From the NCBI GenBank assembly GCA_032209605.1, contig JASFXZ010000003.1, positions 10,976,807 through 11,040,806 of the forward strand: a DNA stretch of 64,000 nucleotides, read 5' to 3'. Shown piece by piece: positions 47,301 to 61,316 of this stretch (within the stretch, counting starts at the first letter, position 1; each line of letters begins with the position of its first letter). The notes under the pieces are model-generated. The model searched no databases, was not told the origin of the DNA, and saw only the letters and a list, made by a program, of their open reading frames with translations. The stretch is from Mactromeris polynyma. Taxonomy: Eukaryota; Mollusca; Bivalvia; Venerida; Mactridae. A program made the translations under genes and the position numbers.

Positions 47301-50300
47301 ATAGAAATAAACACTGGGACGAATGCAATGCGGAGAATCAGCTTTCTTACATATTTATACTGTCACGTAGAAGCTAGCTACACATAGAACACTCCAGTTC
47401 CTGCATGCGTCCGAAACAAGAGGCTCGATAAAGGGAATATTGAAGCGTGTAAATTAAAAGTCATAGCAATATAATTCCTTTTATCCGTGTAACAAATACA
47501 CATATTCCATTGTAAAGCATGGACTTTGTGTTTCTCTTGTCATGTTGGAAAACGCAAGCCATCTCTCAGCGTGAAATGGTAAATACCTATTCACAAGCCC
47601 AGTGTACATGAGCAATAAATTACATAGAGCTAGACTGTGTGTGCCTCTATAACTCAGTCGGTTAAACGTTCAGTATTTAGATGTATTATTGAAAAGTTTA
47701 GCACCAGTTCGACTCTCACCCGAGGTATTCTTTACTTTTTTAATTGTTTGTAAATATATACTCCGCACCACAGACGTTCATCAGGTAGCAATATACCGGT
47801 TCAATACCCAGAAAGTTATTGTTTTTGCCGATAGATCATATTCAAGCCAAAGCTTGAAAAAAGACTCATCTGTGTCACGTGGTCATTTAAAATGTAATCC
47901 GTCCATTGCTTTTGCTTTTATTTCATTCAGTATCCTGCCGACAACATCGCGTCCCTCAGAATGCTGTGATGTAAACAATGTAATCGACATTACACAATAT
48001 GAGAGTAACGCAACTCTGAAACACTTGACATATATGTAAAAAGTAACGTTTTAAACAACAAATGCAATGACGGGATTATAAAAAATTAAATCTCAAATTT
48101 ATCCGAAAAAAGCAAGTATGACTGTTCATTGATGTTATACATTCCAAGACAATATCTTTATAAATAACGCATTTAATACTACCAAATAATCAACGATGTC
48201 AATCCTACTGACTTAATGATATGCATCATAGTGACTGTATTTACAATGAACAATTTATCGGATTAGCGAACAGTATAATTCCTCTTGCATTGCGATGTAC
48301 ACACAAGAATACGTATAAGTAACGGTATATTCACGATATAATTATATTTCCGCCAAAAGCAAACAGTGTTATTTAAGTTCATAGCGGAATTCAAAAACGT
48401 TGTATTGACGTAAACTGTTTATTACCTCCCTTGTATACAGACATGGTATTTCTAGATTTTGGCATTAGGAATAAAGTATCAGGAATCAAATTTCATATCA
48501 GATACAAGAACAAAACAAATTTTGGCCATTGATAGGAAGAACTGGATTTTCAGAAAAGTCTGTCGAAATGCATTAACCAGGATAATATATTTACACCAAG
48601 CTTGGGGCGTAGGGGGTGTATTATACCGTATTAATTTAACCAGCCTAAATGTAGTTACTGCATTTGGTGATAGAGTTTTTGTTCAAACAACCAACATGGA
48701 GTTGTTCACTTAATGTGTGCATTTCTAACTGCGTTTGTACACTTTCATTTACTTATAGATCACTCCGCCTCTTCCTGTGTCTTACATCCAATAAGCATCC
48801 AGAAATCTTCAAATTTTTGATCAACTAATCCATTTATTATGGCATTTCGCACAATATCTATTAAGTGTTTTCATTAAGTAAATCTGGTAAGTGATCAATA
48901 TGACTGTAAACTATAAGCCGGTTATAACTAACATATTAGAATTATAAACAAATTTAGTGCTGCTGTCGCTGACGCGTCCTTGCAATTAGTTTGCTTATAT
49001 TTCCAATATATGAGCTATAACCTATACTCAACGCGACAGTATGGGTTAACTTTCAACTTGGTATTTGTTGACAACATGTGTTGTGTACGCAATATAGGAA
49101 TTTCAAATTCAAGTAAAATATAACATTTTAGTGAAATAACAAAATAAAGTCATGTTTGAGAAACACAAAGACATCAAAATGCATTTACAATTAAAACAGT
49201 CAGTGCAGGGCAATTGGTAATGATGATGAACATATTAACTAATTGTTCAATTGTTCAATTGCATTGTCGTGTGTGCAGTAAATGGAATGGTTTGGAAACG
49301 CAGGATAATGCTGGTAACTGAATTATACTTTGGTAATCAACATGTGCAACGCATTTGACGTGTCCAGTATGTGGCGTACAAAGATGATCGTGTCGACCGT
49401 CGACAAAAATGATTCCAACTGTAGGTTAGCTCGATATGATGGCGATATGAATCTCTGCAAACGACGGTTAGCAATACTATACCCGATTTTACCGTGAAAT
49501 GAAGATGAAAAGACCGAGCTGTGATCATTATTTCATGCTGGCTAATATTTGTATGTGAAGTAACATCGTTGACATCCTCGCGACAACGGTTTGTCGTAAA
49601 TATCTACAATATATATTTGTATAGAAATAAACACTGGGACGAATGCAATGCGGAGAATCAGCTTTCTTACATATTTATACTGTCACGTAGAAGCTAGCTA
49701 CACATAGAACACTCCAGTTCCTGCATGCGTCCGAAACAAGAGGCTCGATAAAGGGAATATTGAAGCGTGTAAATTAAAAGTCATAGCAATATAATTCCTT
49801 TTATCCGTGTAACAAATACACATATTCCATTGTAAAGCATGGACTTTGTGTTTCTCTTGTCATGTTGGAAAACGCAAGCCATCTCTCAGCGTGAAATGGT
49901 AAATACTTATTCACAAGCCCAGTGTACATGAGCAATAAATTACATAGAGCTAGACTGTGTGTGCCTCTATAACTCAGTCGGTTAAACGTTCTGTATTTAG
50001 ATGTATTATTGAAAAGTTTAGCACCAGTTCGACTCTCACCCGAGGTATTCTTTACTTTTTTAATTGTTTGTAAATATATACTCCGCACCACAGACGTTCA
50101 TCAGGTAGCAATATACCGGTTCAATACCCAGAAAGTTATTGTTTTTGCCGATAGATCATATTCAAGCCAAAGCTTGAAAAAAGACTCATCTGTGTCACGT
50201 GGTCATTTAAAATGTAATCCGTCCATTGCTTTTGCTTTTATTTCATTCAGTATCCTGCCGACAACATCGCGTCCCTCAGAATGCTGTGATGTAAACAATG

Positions 50301-50590
50301 TAATCGACATTACACAATATGAGAGTAACGCAACTCTGAAACACTTGACATATATGTAAAAAGTAACGTTTTAAACAACAAATGCAATGACGGGATTATA
50401 AAAAATTAAATCTCAAATTTATCCGAAAAAAGCAAGTATGACTGTTCATTGATGTTATACATTCCAAGACAATATCTTTATAAATAACGCATTTAATACT
50501 ACCAAATAATCAACGATGTCAAGTCTACTGACTTAATGATATGCATCATAGTGACTGTATTTACAATGAACAATTTATCGTATTAGCGAA
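41311..50590. repeat. macrosatellite units 8-11, subfamily B
   Basis: Four units of 2320 bp with GACGTGTCCAG, GCTTATATTTCCAAT and the TTCATAGCGG form. Units 9 and 10 share a GTGGCGTCCAAAG variant and ATAAGCATGCAG. Units 8 and 11 share AACTGGATTTTCAG and CCAGCCTAAATG. Confidence 0.88.
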
Positions 50591-53500
50591 CAGTATAATT
50601 CCTCTTGCATTGCGATGTACAAACAAGAATACGTATAAGTAACGGTATATTCACGATATAATTATATTTCCGCCAAAAGCATCCAGAAATCTTCAAATTT
50701 TTGATCAACTAATCCATTTATTATGGCATTTCGCACAATATCTATTAAGTGTTTTCATTAAGTAAATCTGGTAAGTGATCAATATGACTGTAAACTATAA
50801 GCCGGTTATAACTAACATATTAGAATTATAAACAAATTTAGTGCTGCTGTCGCTGACGCGTCCTTGCAATTAGTTTGCTTATATTTCCAATATATGAGCT
50901 ATAACCTATACTCAACGCGACAGTATGGGTTAACTTTCAACTTGGTATTTGTTGACAACATGTGTTGTGTACGCAATATAGGAATTTCAAATTCAAGTAA
51001 AATATAACATTTTAGTGAAATAACAAAATAAAGTCATGTTTGAGAAACACAAAGACATCAAAATGCATTTACAATTAAAACAGTCAGTGCAGGGCAATTG
51101 GTAATGATGATGAACATATTAACTAATTGTTCAATTGTTCAATTGCATTGTCGTGTGTGCAGTAAATGGAATGGTTTGGAAACGCAGGATAATGCTGGTA
51201 ACTGAATTATACTTTGGTAATCAACATGTGCAACGCATTTGACGTGTCCAGTATGTGGCGTACAAAGATGATCGTGTCGACCGTCGACAAAAATGATTCC
51301 AACTGTAGGTTAGCTCGATATGATGGCGATATGAATCTCTGCAAACGACGGTTAGCAATACTATACCCGATTTTACCGTGAAATGAAGATGAAAAGACCG
51401 AGCTGTGATCATTATTTCATGCTGGCTAATATTTGTATGTGAAGTAACATCGTTGACATCCTCGCGACAACGGTTTGTCGTAAATATCTACAATATATAT
51501 TTGTATAGAAATAAACACTGGGACGAATGCAATGCGGAGAATCAGCTTTCTTACATATTTATACTGTCACGTAGAAGCTAGCTACACATAGAACACTCCA
51601 GTTCCTGCATGCGTCCGAAACAAGAGGCTCGATAAAGGGAATATTGAAGCGTGTAAATTAAAAGTCATAGCAATATAATTCCTTTTATCCGTGTAACAAA
51701 TACACATATTCCATTGTAAAGCATAGACTTTGTGTTTCTCTTGTCATGTTGGAAAACGCAAGCCATCTCTCAGCGTGAAATGGTAAATACTTATTCACAA
51801 GCCCAGTGTACATGAGCAATAAATTACATAGAGCTAGACTGTGTGTGCCTCTATAACTCAGTCGGTTAAACGTTCTGTATTTAGATGTATTATTGAAAAG
51901 TTTAGCACCAGTTCGACTCTCACCCGAGGTATTCTTTACTTTTTTAATTGTTTGTAAATATATACTCCGCACCACAGACGTTCATCAGGTAGCAATATAC
52001 CGGTTCAATACCCAGAAAGTTATTGTTTTTGCCGATAGATCATATTCAAGCCAAAGCTTGAAAAAAGACTCATCTGTGTCACGTGGTCATTTAAAATGTA
52101 ATCCGTCCATTGCTTTTGCTTTTATTTCATTCAGTATCCTGCCGACAACATCGCGTCCCTCAGAATGCTGTGATGTAAACAATGTAATCGACATTACACA
52201 ATATGAGAGTAACGCAACTCTGAAACACTTGACATATATGTAAAAAGTAACGTTTTAAACAACAAATGCAATGACGGGATTATAAAAAATTAAATCTCAA
52301 ATTTATCCGAAAAAAGCAAGTATGACTGTTCATTGATGTTATACATTCCAAGACAATATCTTTATAAATAACGCATTTAATACTACCAAATAATCAACGA
52401 TGTCAATCCTACTGACTTAATGATATGCATCATAGTGACTGTATTTACAATGAACAATTTATCGGATTAGCGAACAGTATAATTCCTCTTGCATTGCGAT
52501 GTACACACAAGAATACGTATAAGTAACGGTATATTCACGATATAATTATATTTCCGCCAAAAGCAAACAGTGTTATTTAAGTTCATAGCGGAATTCAAAA
52601 ACGTTGTATTGACGTAAACTGTTTATTACCTCCCTTGTATACAGACATGGTATTTCTAGATTTTGGCATTAGGAATAAAGTATCAGGAATCAAATTTCAT
52701 ATCAGATACAAGAACAAAACAAATTTTGGCCATTGATAGGAAGAACTGGATTTTCAGAAAAGTCTGTCGAAATGCATTAACCAGGATAATATATTTACAC
52801 CAAGCTTGGGGCGTAGGGGGTGTATTATACCGTATTAATTTAACCAGCCTAAATGTAGTTACTGCATTTGGTGATAGAGTTTTTGTTCAAACAACCAACA
52901 TGGAGTTGTTCACTTAATGTGTGCATTTCTAACTGCGTTTGTACACTTTCATTTACTTATAGATCACTCCGCCTCTTCCTGTGTCTTACATCCAATAAGC
53001 ATCCAGAAATCTTCAAATTTTTGATCAACTAATCCATTTATTATGGCATTTCGCACAATATCTATTAAGTGTTTTCATTAAGTAAATCTGGTAAGTGATC
53101 AATATGACTGTAAACTATAAGCCGGTTATAACTAACATATTAGAATTATAAACAAATTTAGTGCTGCTGTCGCTGACGCGTCCTTGCAATTAGTTTGCTT
53201 ATATTTCCAATATATGAGCTATAACCTATACTCAACGCGACAGTATGGGTTAACTTTCAACTTGGTATTTGTTGACAACATGTGTTGTGTACGCAATATA
53301 GGAATTTCAAATTCAAGTAAAATATAACATTTTAGTGAAATAACAAAATAAAGTCATGTTTGAGAAACACAAAGACATCAAAATGCATTTACAATTAAAA
53401 CAGTCAGTGCAGGGCAATTGGTAATGATGATGAACATATTAACTAATTGTTCAATTGTTCAATTGCATTGTCGTGTGTGCAGTAAATGGAATGGTTTGGA

Positions 53501-56500
53501 AACGCAGGATAATGCTGGTAACTGAATTATACTTTGGTAATCAACATGTGCAACGCATTTGACGTGTCCAGTATGTGGCGTACAAAGATGATCGTGTCGA
53601 CCGTCGACAAAAATGATTCCAACTGTAGGTTAGCTCGATATGATGGCGATATGAATCTCTGCAAACGACGGTTAGCAATACTATACCCGATTTTACCGTG
53701 AAATGAAGATGAAAAGACCGAGCTGTGATCATTATTTCATGCTGGCTAATATTTGTATGTGAAGTAACATCGTTGACATCCTCGCGACAACGGTTTGTCG
53801 TAAATATCTACAATATATATTTGTATAGAAATAAACACTGGGACGAATGCAATGCGGAGAATCAGCTTTCTTACATATTTATACTGTCACGTAGAAGCTA
53901 GCTACACATAGAACACTCCAGTTCCTGCATGCGTCCGAAACAAGAGGCTCGATAAAGGGAATATTGAAGCGTGTAAATTAAAAGTCATAGCAATATAATT
54001 CCTTTTATCCGTGTAACAAATACACATATTCCATTGTAAAGCATAGACTTTGTGTTTCTCTTGTCATGTTGGAAAACGCAAGCCATCTCTCAGCGTGAAA
54101 TGGTAAATACTTATTCACAAGCCCAGTGTACATGAGCAATAAATTACATAGAGCTAGACTGTGTGTGCCTCTATAACTCAGTCGGTTAAACGTTCTGTAT
54201 TTAGATGTATTATTGAAAAGTTTAGCACCAGTTCGACTCTCACCCGAGGTATTCTTTACTTTTTTAATTGTTTGTAAATATATACTCCGCACCACAGACG
54301 TTCATCAGGTAGCAATATACCGGTTCAATACCCAGAAAGTTATTGTTTTTGCCGATAGATCATATTCAAGCCAAAGCTTGAAAAAAGACTCATCTGTGTC
54401 ACGTGGTCATTTAAAATGTAATCCGTCCATTGCTTTTGCTTTTATTTCATTCAGTATCCTGCCGACAACATCGCGTCCCTCAGAATGCTGTGATGTAAAC
54501 AATGTAATCGACATTACACAATATGAGAGTAACGCAACTCTGAAACACTTGACATATATGTAAAAAGTAACGTTTTAAACAACAAATGCAATGACGGGAT
54601 TATAAAAAATTAAATCTCAAATTTATCCGAAAAAAGCAAGTATGACTGTTCATTGATGTTATACATTCCAAGACAATATCTTTATAAATAACGCATTTAA
54701 TACTACCAAATAATCAACGATGTCAATCCTACTGACTTAATGATATGCATCATAGTGACTGTATTTACAATGAACAATTTATCGGATTAGCGAACAGTAT
54801 AATTCCTCTTGCATTGCGATGTACACACAAGAATACGTATAAGTAACGGTATATTCACGATATAATTATATTTCCGCCAAAAGCAAACAGTGTTATTTAA
54901 GTTCATAGCGGAATTCAAAAACGTTGTATTGACGTAAACTGTTTATTACCTCCCTTGTATACAGACATGGTATTTCTAGATTTTGGCATTAGGAATAAAG
55001 TATCAGGAATCAAATTTCATATCAGATACAAGAACAAAACAAATTTTGGCCATTGATAGGAAGAACTGGATTTTCAGAAAAGTCTGTCGAAATGCATTAA
55101 CCAGGATAATATATTTACACCAAGCTTGGGGCGTAGGGGGTGTATTATACCGTATTAATTTAACCAGCCTAAATGTAGTTACTGCATTTGGTGATAGAGT
55201 TTTTGTTCAAACAACCAACATGGAGTTGTTCACTTAATGTGTGCATTTCTAACTGCGTTTGTACACTTTCATTTACTTATAGATCACTCCGCCTCTTCCT
55301 GTGTCTTACATCCAATAAGCATCCAGAAATCTTCAAATTTTTGATCAACTAATCCATTTATTATGGCATTTCGCACAATATCTATTAAGTGTTTTCATTA
55401 AGTAAATCTGGTAAGTGATCAATATGACTGTAAACTATAAGCCGGTTATAACTAACATATTAGAATTATAAACAAATTTAGTGCTGCTGTCGCTGACGCG
55501 TCCTTGCAATTAGTTTGCTTATATTTCCAATATATGAGCTATAACCTATACTCAACGCGACAGTATGGGTTAACTTTCAACTTGGTATTTGTTGACAACA
55601 TGTGTTGTGTACGCAATATAGGAATTTCAAATTCAAGTAAAATATAACATTTTAGTGAAATAACAAAATAAAGTCATGTTTGAGAAACACAAAGACATCA
55701 AAATGCATTTACAATTAAAACAGTCAGTGCAGGGCAATTGGTAATGATGATGAACATATTAACTAATTGTTCAATTGTTCAATTGCATTGTCGTGTGTGC
55801 AGTAAATGGAATGGTTTGGAAACGCAGGATAATGCTGGTAACTGAATTATACTTTGGTAATCAACATGTGCAACGCATTTGACGTGTCCAGTATGTGGCG
55901 TACAAAGATGATCGTGTCGACCGTCGACAAAAATGATTCCAACTGTAGGTTAGCTCGATATGATGGCGATATGAATCTCTGCAAACGACGGTTAGCAATA
56001 CTATACCCGATTTTACCGTGAAATGAAGATGAAAAGACCGAGCTGTGATCATTATTTCATGCTGGCTAATATTTGTATGTGAAGTAACATCGTTGACATC
56101 CTCGCGACAACGGTTTGTCGTAAATATCTACAATATATATTTGTATAGAAATAAACACTGGGACGAATGCAATGCGGAGAATCAGCTTTCTTACATATTT
56201 ATACTGTCACGTAGAAGCTAGCTACACATAGAACACTCCAGTTCCTGCATGCGTCCGAAACAAGAGGCTCGATAAAGGGAATATTGAAGCGTGTAAATTA
56301 AAAGTCATAGCAATATAATTCCTTTTATCCGTGTAACAAATACACATATTCCATTGTAAAGCATGGACTTTGTGTTTCTCTTGTCATGTTGGAAAACGCA
56401 AGCCATCTCTCAGCGTGAAATGGTAAATACTTATTCACAAGCCCAGTGTACATGAGCAATAAATTACATAGAGCTAGACTGTGTGTGCCTCTATAACTCA

Positions 56501-57114
56501 GTCGGTTAAACGTTCTGTATTTAGATGTATTATTGAAAAGTTTAGCACCAGTTCGACTCTCACCCGAGGTATTCTTTACTTTTTTAATTGTTTGTAAATA
56601 TATACTCCGCACCACAGACGTTCATCAGGTAGCAATATACCGGTTCAATACCCAGAAAGTTATTGTTTTTGCCGATAGATCATATTCAAGCCAAAGCTTG
56701 AAAAAAGACTCATCTGTGTCACGTGGTCATTTAAAATGTAATCCGTCCATTGCTTTTGCTTTTATTTCATTCAGTATCCTGCCGACAACATCGCGTCCCT
56801 CAGAATGCTGTGATGTAAACAATGTAATCGACATTACACAATATGAGAGTAACGCAACTCTGAAACACTTGACATATATGTAAAAAGTAACGTTTTAAAC
56901 AACAAATGCAATGACGGGATTATAAAAAATTAAATCTCAAATTTATCCGAAAAAAGCAAGTATGACTGTTCATTGATGTTATACATTCCAAGACAATATC
57001 TTTATAAATAACGCATTTAATACTACCAAATAATCAACGATGTCAAGTCTACTGACTTAATGATATGCATCATAGTGACTGTATTTACAATGAACAATTT
57101 ATCGTATTAGCGAA
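50591..57114. repeat. macrosatellite higher-order repeat: units 12-14 (6524 bp)
   Basis: Unit 12 (50591-52474, 1884 bp) lacks 436 bp; units 13 and 14 are 2320 bp. The deletion joins CCGCCAAAAGCA to TCCAGAAATC, with AAGCA at both parental breakpoints. Unit 15 repeats the same deletion 6524 bp later. The flanking private changes GTCAAGTCTACTG and TTATCGTATTAGCG also recur (50521-50585 and 57045-57110). A three-unit block was therefore copied as a whole. Confidence 0.9.
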
Positions 57115-58998
57115 CAGTATAATTCCTCTTGCATTGCGATGTACAAACAAGAATACGTATAAGTAACGGTATATTCACGATATAATTATATTTCCGCCAA
57201 AAGCATCCAGAAATCTTCAAATTTTTGATCAACTAATCCATTTATTATGGCATTTCGCACAATATCTATTAAGTGTTTTCATTAAGTAAATCTGGTAAGT
57301 GATCAATATGACTGTAAACTATAAGCCGGTTATAACTAACATATTAGAATTATAAACAAATTTAGTGCTGCTGTCGCTGACGCGTCCTTGCAATTAGTTT
57401 GCTTATATTTCCAATATATGAGCTATAACCTATACTCAACGCGACAGTATGGGTTAACTTTCAACTTGGTATTTGTTGACAACATGTGTTGTGTACGCAA
57501 TATAGGAATTTCAAATTCAAGTAAAATATAACATTTTAGTGAAATAACAAAATAAAGTCATGTTTGAGAAACACAAAGACATCAAAATGCATTTACAATT
57601 AAAACAGTCAGTGCAGGGCAATTGGTAATGATGATGAACATATTAACTAATTGTTCAATTGTTCAATTGCATTGTCGTGTGTGCAGTAAATGGAATGGTT
57701 TGGAAACGCAGGATAATGCTGGTAACTGAATTATACTTTGGTAATCAACATGTGCAACGCATTTGACGTGTCCAGTATGTGGCGTACAAAGATGATCGTG
57801 TCGACCGTCGACAAAAATGATTCCAACTGTAGGTTAGCTCGATATGATGGCGATATGAATCTCTGCAAACGACGGTTAGCAATACTATACCCGATTTTAC
57901 CGTGAAATGAAGATGAAAAGACCGAGCTGTGATCATTATTTCATGCTGGCTAATATTTGTATGTGAAGTAACATCGTTGACATCCTCGCGACAACGGTTT
58001 GTCGTAAATATCTACAATATATATTTGTATAGAAATAAACACTGGGACGAATGCAATGCGGAGAATCAGCTTTCTTACATATTTATACTGTCACGTAGAA
58101 GCTAGCTACACATAGAACACTCCAGTTCCTGCATGCGTCCGAAACAAGAGGCTCGATAAAGGGAATATTGAAGCGTGTAAATTAAAAGTCATAGCAATAT
58201 AATTCCTTTTATCCGTGTAACAAATACACATATTCCATTGTAAAGCATGGACTTTGTGTTTCTCTTGTCATGTTGGAAAACGCAAGCCATCTCTCAGCGT
58301 GAAATGGTAAATACTTATTCACAAGCCCAGTGTACATGAGCAATAAATTACATAGAGCTAGACTGTGTGTGCCTCTATAACTCAGTCGGTTAAACGTTCT
58401 GTATTTAGATGTATTATTGAAAAGTTTAGCACCAGTTCGACTCTCACCCGAGGTATTCTTTACTTTTTTAATTGTTTGTAAATATATACTCCGCACCACA
58501 GACGTTCATCAGGTAGCAATATACCGGTTCAATACCCAGAAAGTTATTGTTTTTGCCGATAGATCATATTCAAGCCAAAGCTTGAAAAAAGACTCATCTG
58601 TGTCACGTGGTCATTTAAAATGTAATCCGTCCATTGCTTTTGCTTTTATTTCATTCAGTATCCTGCCGACAACATCGCGTCCCTCAGAATGCTGTGATGT
58701 AAACAATGTAATCGACATTACACAATATGAGAGTAACGCAACTCTGAAACACTTGACATATATGTAAAAAGTAACGTTTTAAACAACAAATGCAAAGACG
58801 GGATTATAAAAAATTAAATCTCAAATTTATCCGAAAAAAGCAAGTATGACTGTTCATTGATGTTATACATTCCAAGACAATATCTTTATAAATAACGCAT
58901 TTAATACTACCAAATAATCTACGATGTCAAGCCTACTGACTTAATGATATGCATCATAGTGACTGTATTTACAATGAACAATTTATCGGATTAGCGAA
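57115..58998. repeat. macrosatellite unit 15, second 436-bp-deletion unit
   Basis: 1884 bp with the same CCAAAAGCA|TCCAGAAATC junction (near 57205) as unit 12. It has private changes TGCAAAGACGGG and ATAATCTACGATGTC near its end. Confidence 0.92.
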
Positions 58999-61316
58999 CA
59001 GTATAATTCCTCTTGCATTGCGATGTACAAACAAGAATACGTATAAGTAACGGTATATTCACGATATAATTATATTTCCGCCAAAAGCAAACAGTGTTAT
59101 TTAAGTTCATAGCGGAATTCAAAAACGTTGTATTGACGTAAACTGTTTATTACCTCCCTTGTATACAGGCATGGTATTTCTAGATTTTGGCATTAGGAAT
59201 AAAGTATCAGGAATCAAATTTCATATCAGATACAAGAACAAAACAAATTTTGGCCATTGATAGGAAGAACTGGATTTTCAGAAAAGTCTGTCGAAATGCA
59301 TTAACCAGGATAATATATTTACACCAAGCTTGGGGCGTAGGGGTGTATTATACCGTATTAATTTAACCATCCTAAATGTAGTTACGGCATTTGGTGATAG
59401 AGTTTTTGTTCAAACAACCAACATGGAGTTGTTCACTTAATGTGTGCATTTCTAACTGCGTTTGTACACTTTCATTTACTTATAGATCACTCCGCCTCTT
59501 CCTGTGTCTTACATCCAATAAGCATGCAGAAATCTTCAAATTTTTGATCAACTAATCCATTTATTATGGCATTTCGCACAATATCTATTAAGTGTTTTCA
59601 TTAAGTAAATCTGGTAAGTGATCAATATGACTGTAAACTATAAGCCGGTTATAACTAACATATTAGAATTATAAACAAATTTAGTGCTGCTGTCGCTGAC
59701 GCGTCCTTGCAATTAGTTTGCTTATAATTCCAATATATGAGCTATAACCTATACTCAACGCGACAGTATGGGTTAACTTTCAACTTGGTATTTGTTAACA
59801 ACATGTGTTGTGTACGCAATATAGGAATTTCACATTCAAGTAAAATATAACATTTTAGTGAAATAACAAAATAAAGTTGTGTTTGAGAAACACAAAGACA
59901 TCAAAATGTATTTACAATTAAAACAGTGAGTGCAGGGCAATTGATAATGATGATGAACATATTAACTAATTGTTCAATTGTTCAATTGCATTGTCGTGTG
60001 TGCAGTAAATGGAATGGTTTGGAAACGCAGGATAATGCTGGAAACTGAATTATACTTTGGTAATCAACATGTGCAACGCATTTGACGTTTCCAGTATGTA
60101 CCGTACAAAGATGATCGTGTCGACCGTCGACAAAAATGATTCCAACTGTAGGTTAGCTCGATATGATGGCGATATGAATCTCTGCAAACGACGGTTAGCA
60201 ATAATATACCCGATTTTACCGTGAAATGAAGATGAAAAGACCGAGCTGTGATCATTATTTCATGCTGGCTAATATTTGTATGTGAAGTAACATCGTTGAC
60301 ATCCTCGCGACAACGGTTTGTCGTAAATATCTACAATATATATTTGTATAGAAATAAACACTGGGACGAATGCAATGCGGAGAATCAGCTTTCTTACATA
60401 TTTATACTGTCACGTAGAAGCTAGCTACACATAGAACACTCCAGTTCCTGCATGCGTCCGAAACAAGAGGCTCGATAAAGGGAATATTGAAGCGTGTAAA
60501 TTAAAAGTCATAGCAATATAATTCCTTTTATCCGTGTAACAAATACACATATTCCATTGTAAAGCATGGACTTTGTGTTTCTCTTGTCATGTTGGAAAAC
60601 GCAAGCCATCTCTCAGCGTGAAATGGTAAATACTTATTCACAAGCCCAGTGTACATGAGCAATAAATTACATAGAGCTAGACTGTGTGTGCCTCTATAAC
60701 TCAGTCGGTTAAACGTTCTGTATTTAGATGTATTATTGAAAAGTTTAGCACCAGTTCGACTCTCACCCGAGGTATTCTTTACTTTTTTAAATGTTTGTAA
60801 ATATATACGCCGCACCACAGACGTGCATCATGTAGCAATATACCGGTTCAATACCCAGAAAGTTATTATTTTTGTCGATAGATCATATTCAAGCCAAAGC
60901 TTGAAAAAAGACTCATCTGTGTCACGTGGTCATTTAAAATGTTATCCGTCCATTGCTTTTGCTTTTATTTCATTCAGTATCCTGCCGACAACATCGCGTC
61001 CCTCAGAATGCTGTGATGTAAACAATGTAATCGACATTACACAATATGAGAGTAACGCAACTCTGAAACACTTGACATATATGTAAAAAGTAACGTTTTA
61101 AACAACAAATGCAATGACGGGATTATAAAAATTAAATCTCAAATTTATCCGAAAAAAGCAAGTATGACTGTTCATTGATGTTATACATTCCAAGACAATA
61201 TCTTTATAAATAACGCATTTAATACTACCAAATAATCAACGATGTCAATCCTACTGACTTAATGATATGCATCATAGTGACTGTATTTACAATGAACAAT
61301 TTATCGGATTAGCGAA
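58999..61316. repeat. macrosatellite unit 16, A/B mosaic
   Basis: 2318 bp. The first part has the subfamily B markers AACTGGATTTTC and ATAAGCATGCAG. The second part has the subfamily A markers GTATGTACCGTACAAAG and TTTTTGTCGATAG. The switch lies roughly between 59700 and 60100. Confidence 0.8.

Noticed and set aside
31015..61086. Recurring 116-, 96-, 84- and 63-codon open frames, one set per macrosatellite unit
   Set aside because: They overlap on opposite strands, contain no known motif, vary with unit-wide substitutions and are broken in some units. Several begin with TTG rather than ATG. Their recurrence reflects unit copying, not selection.
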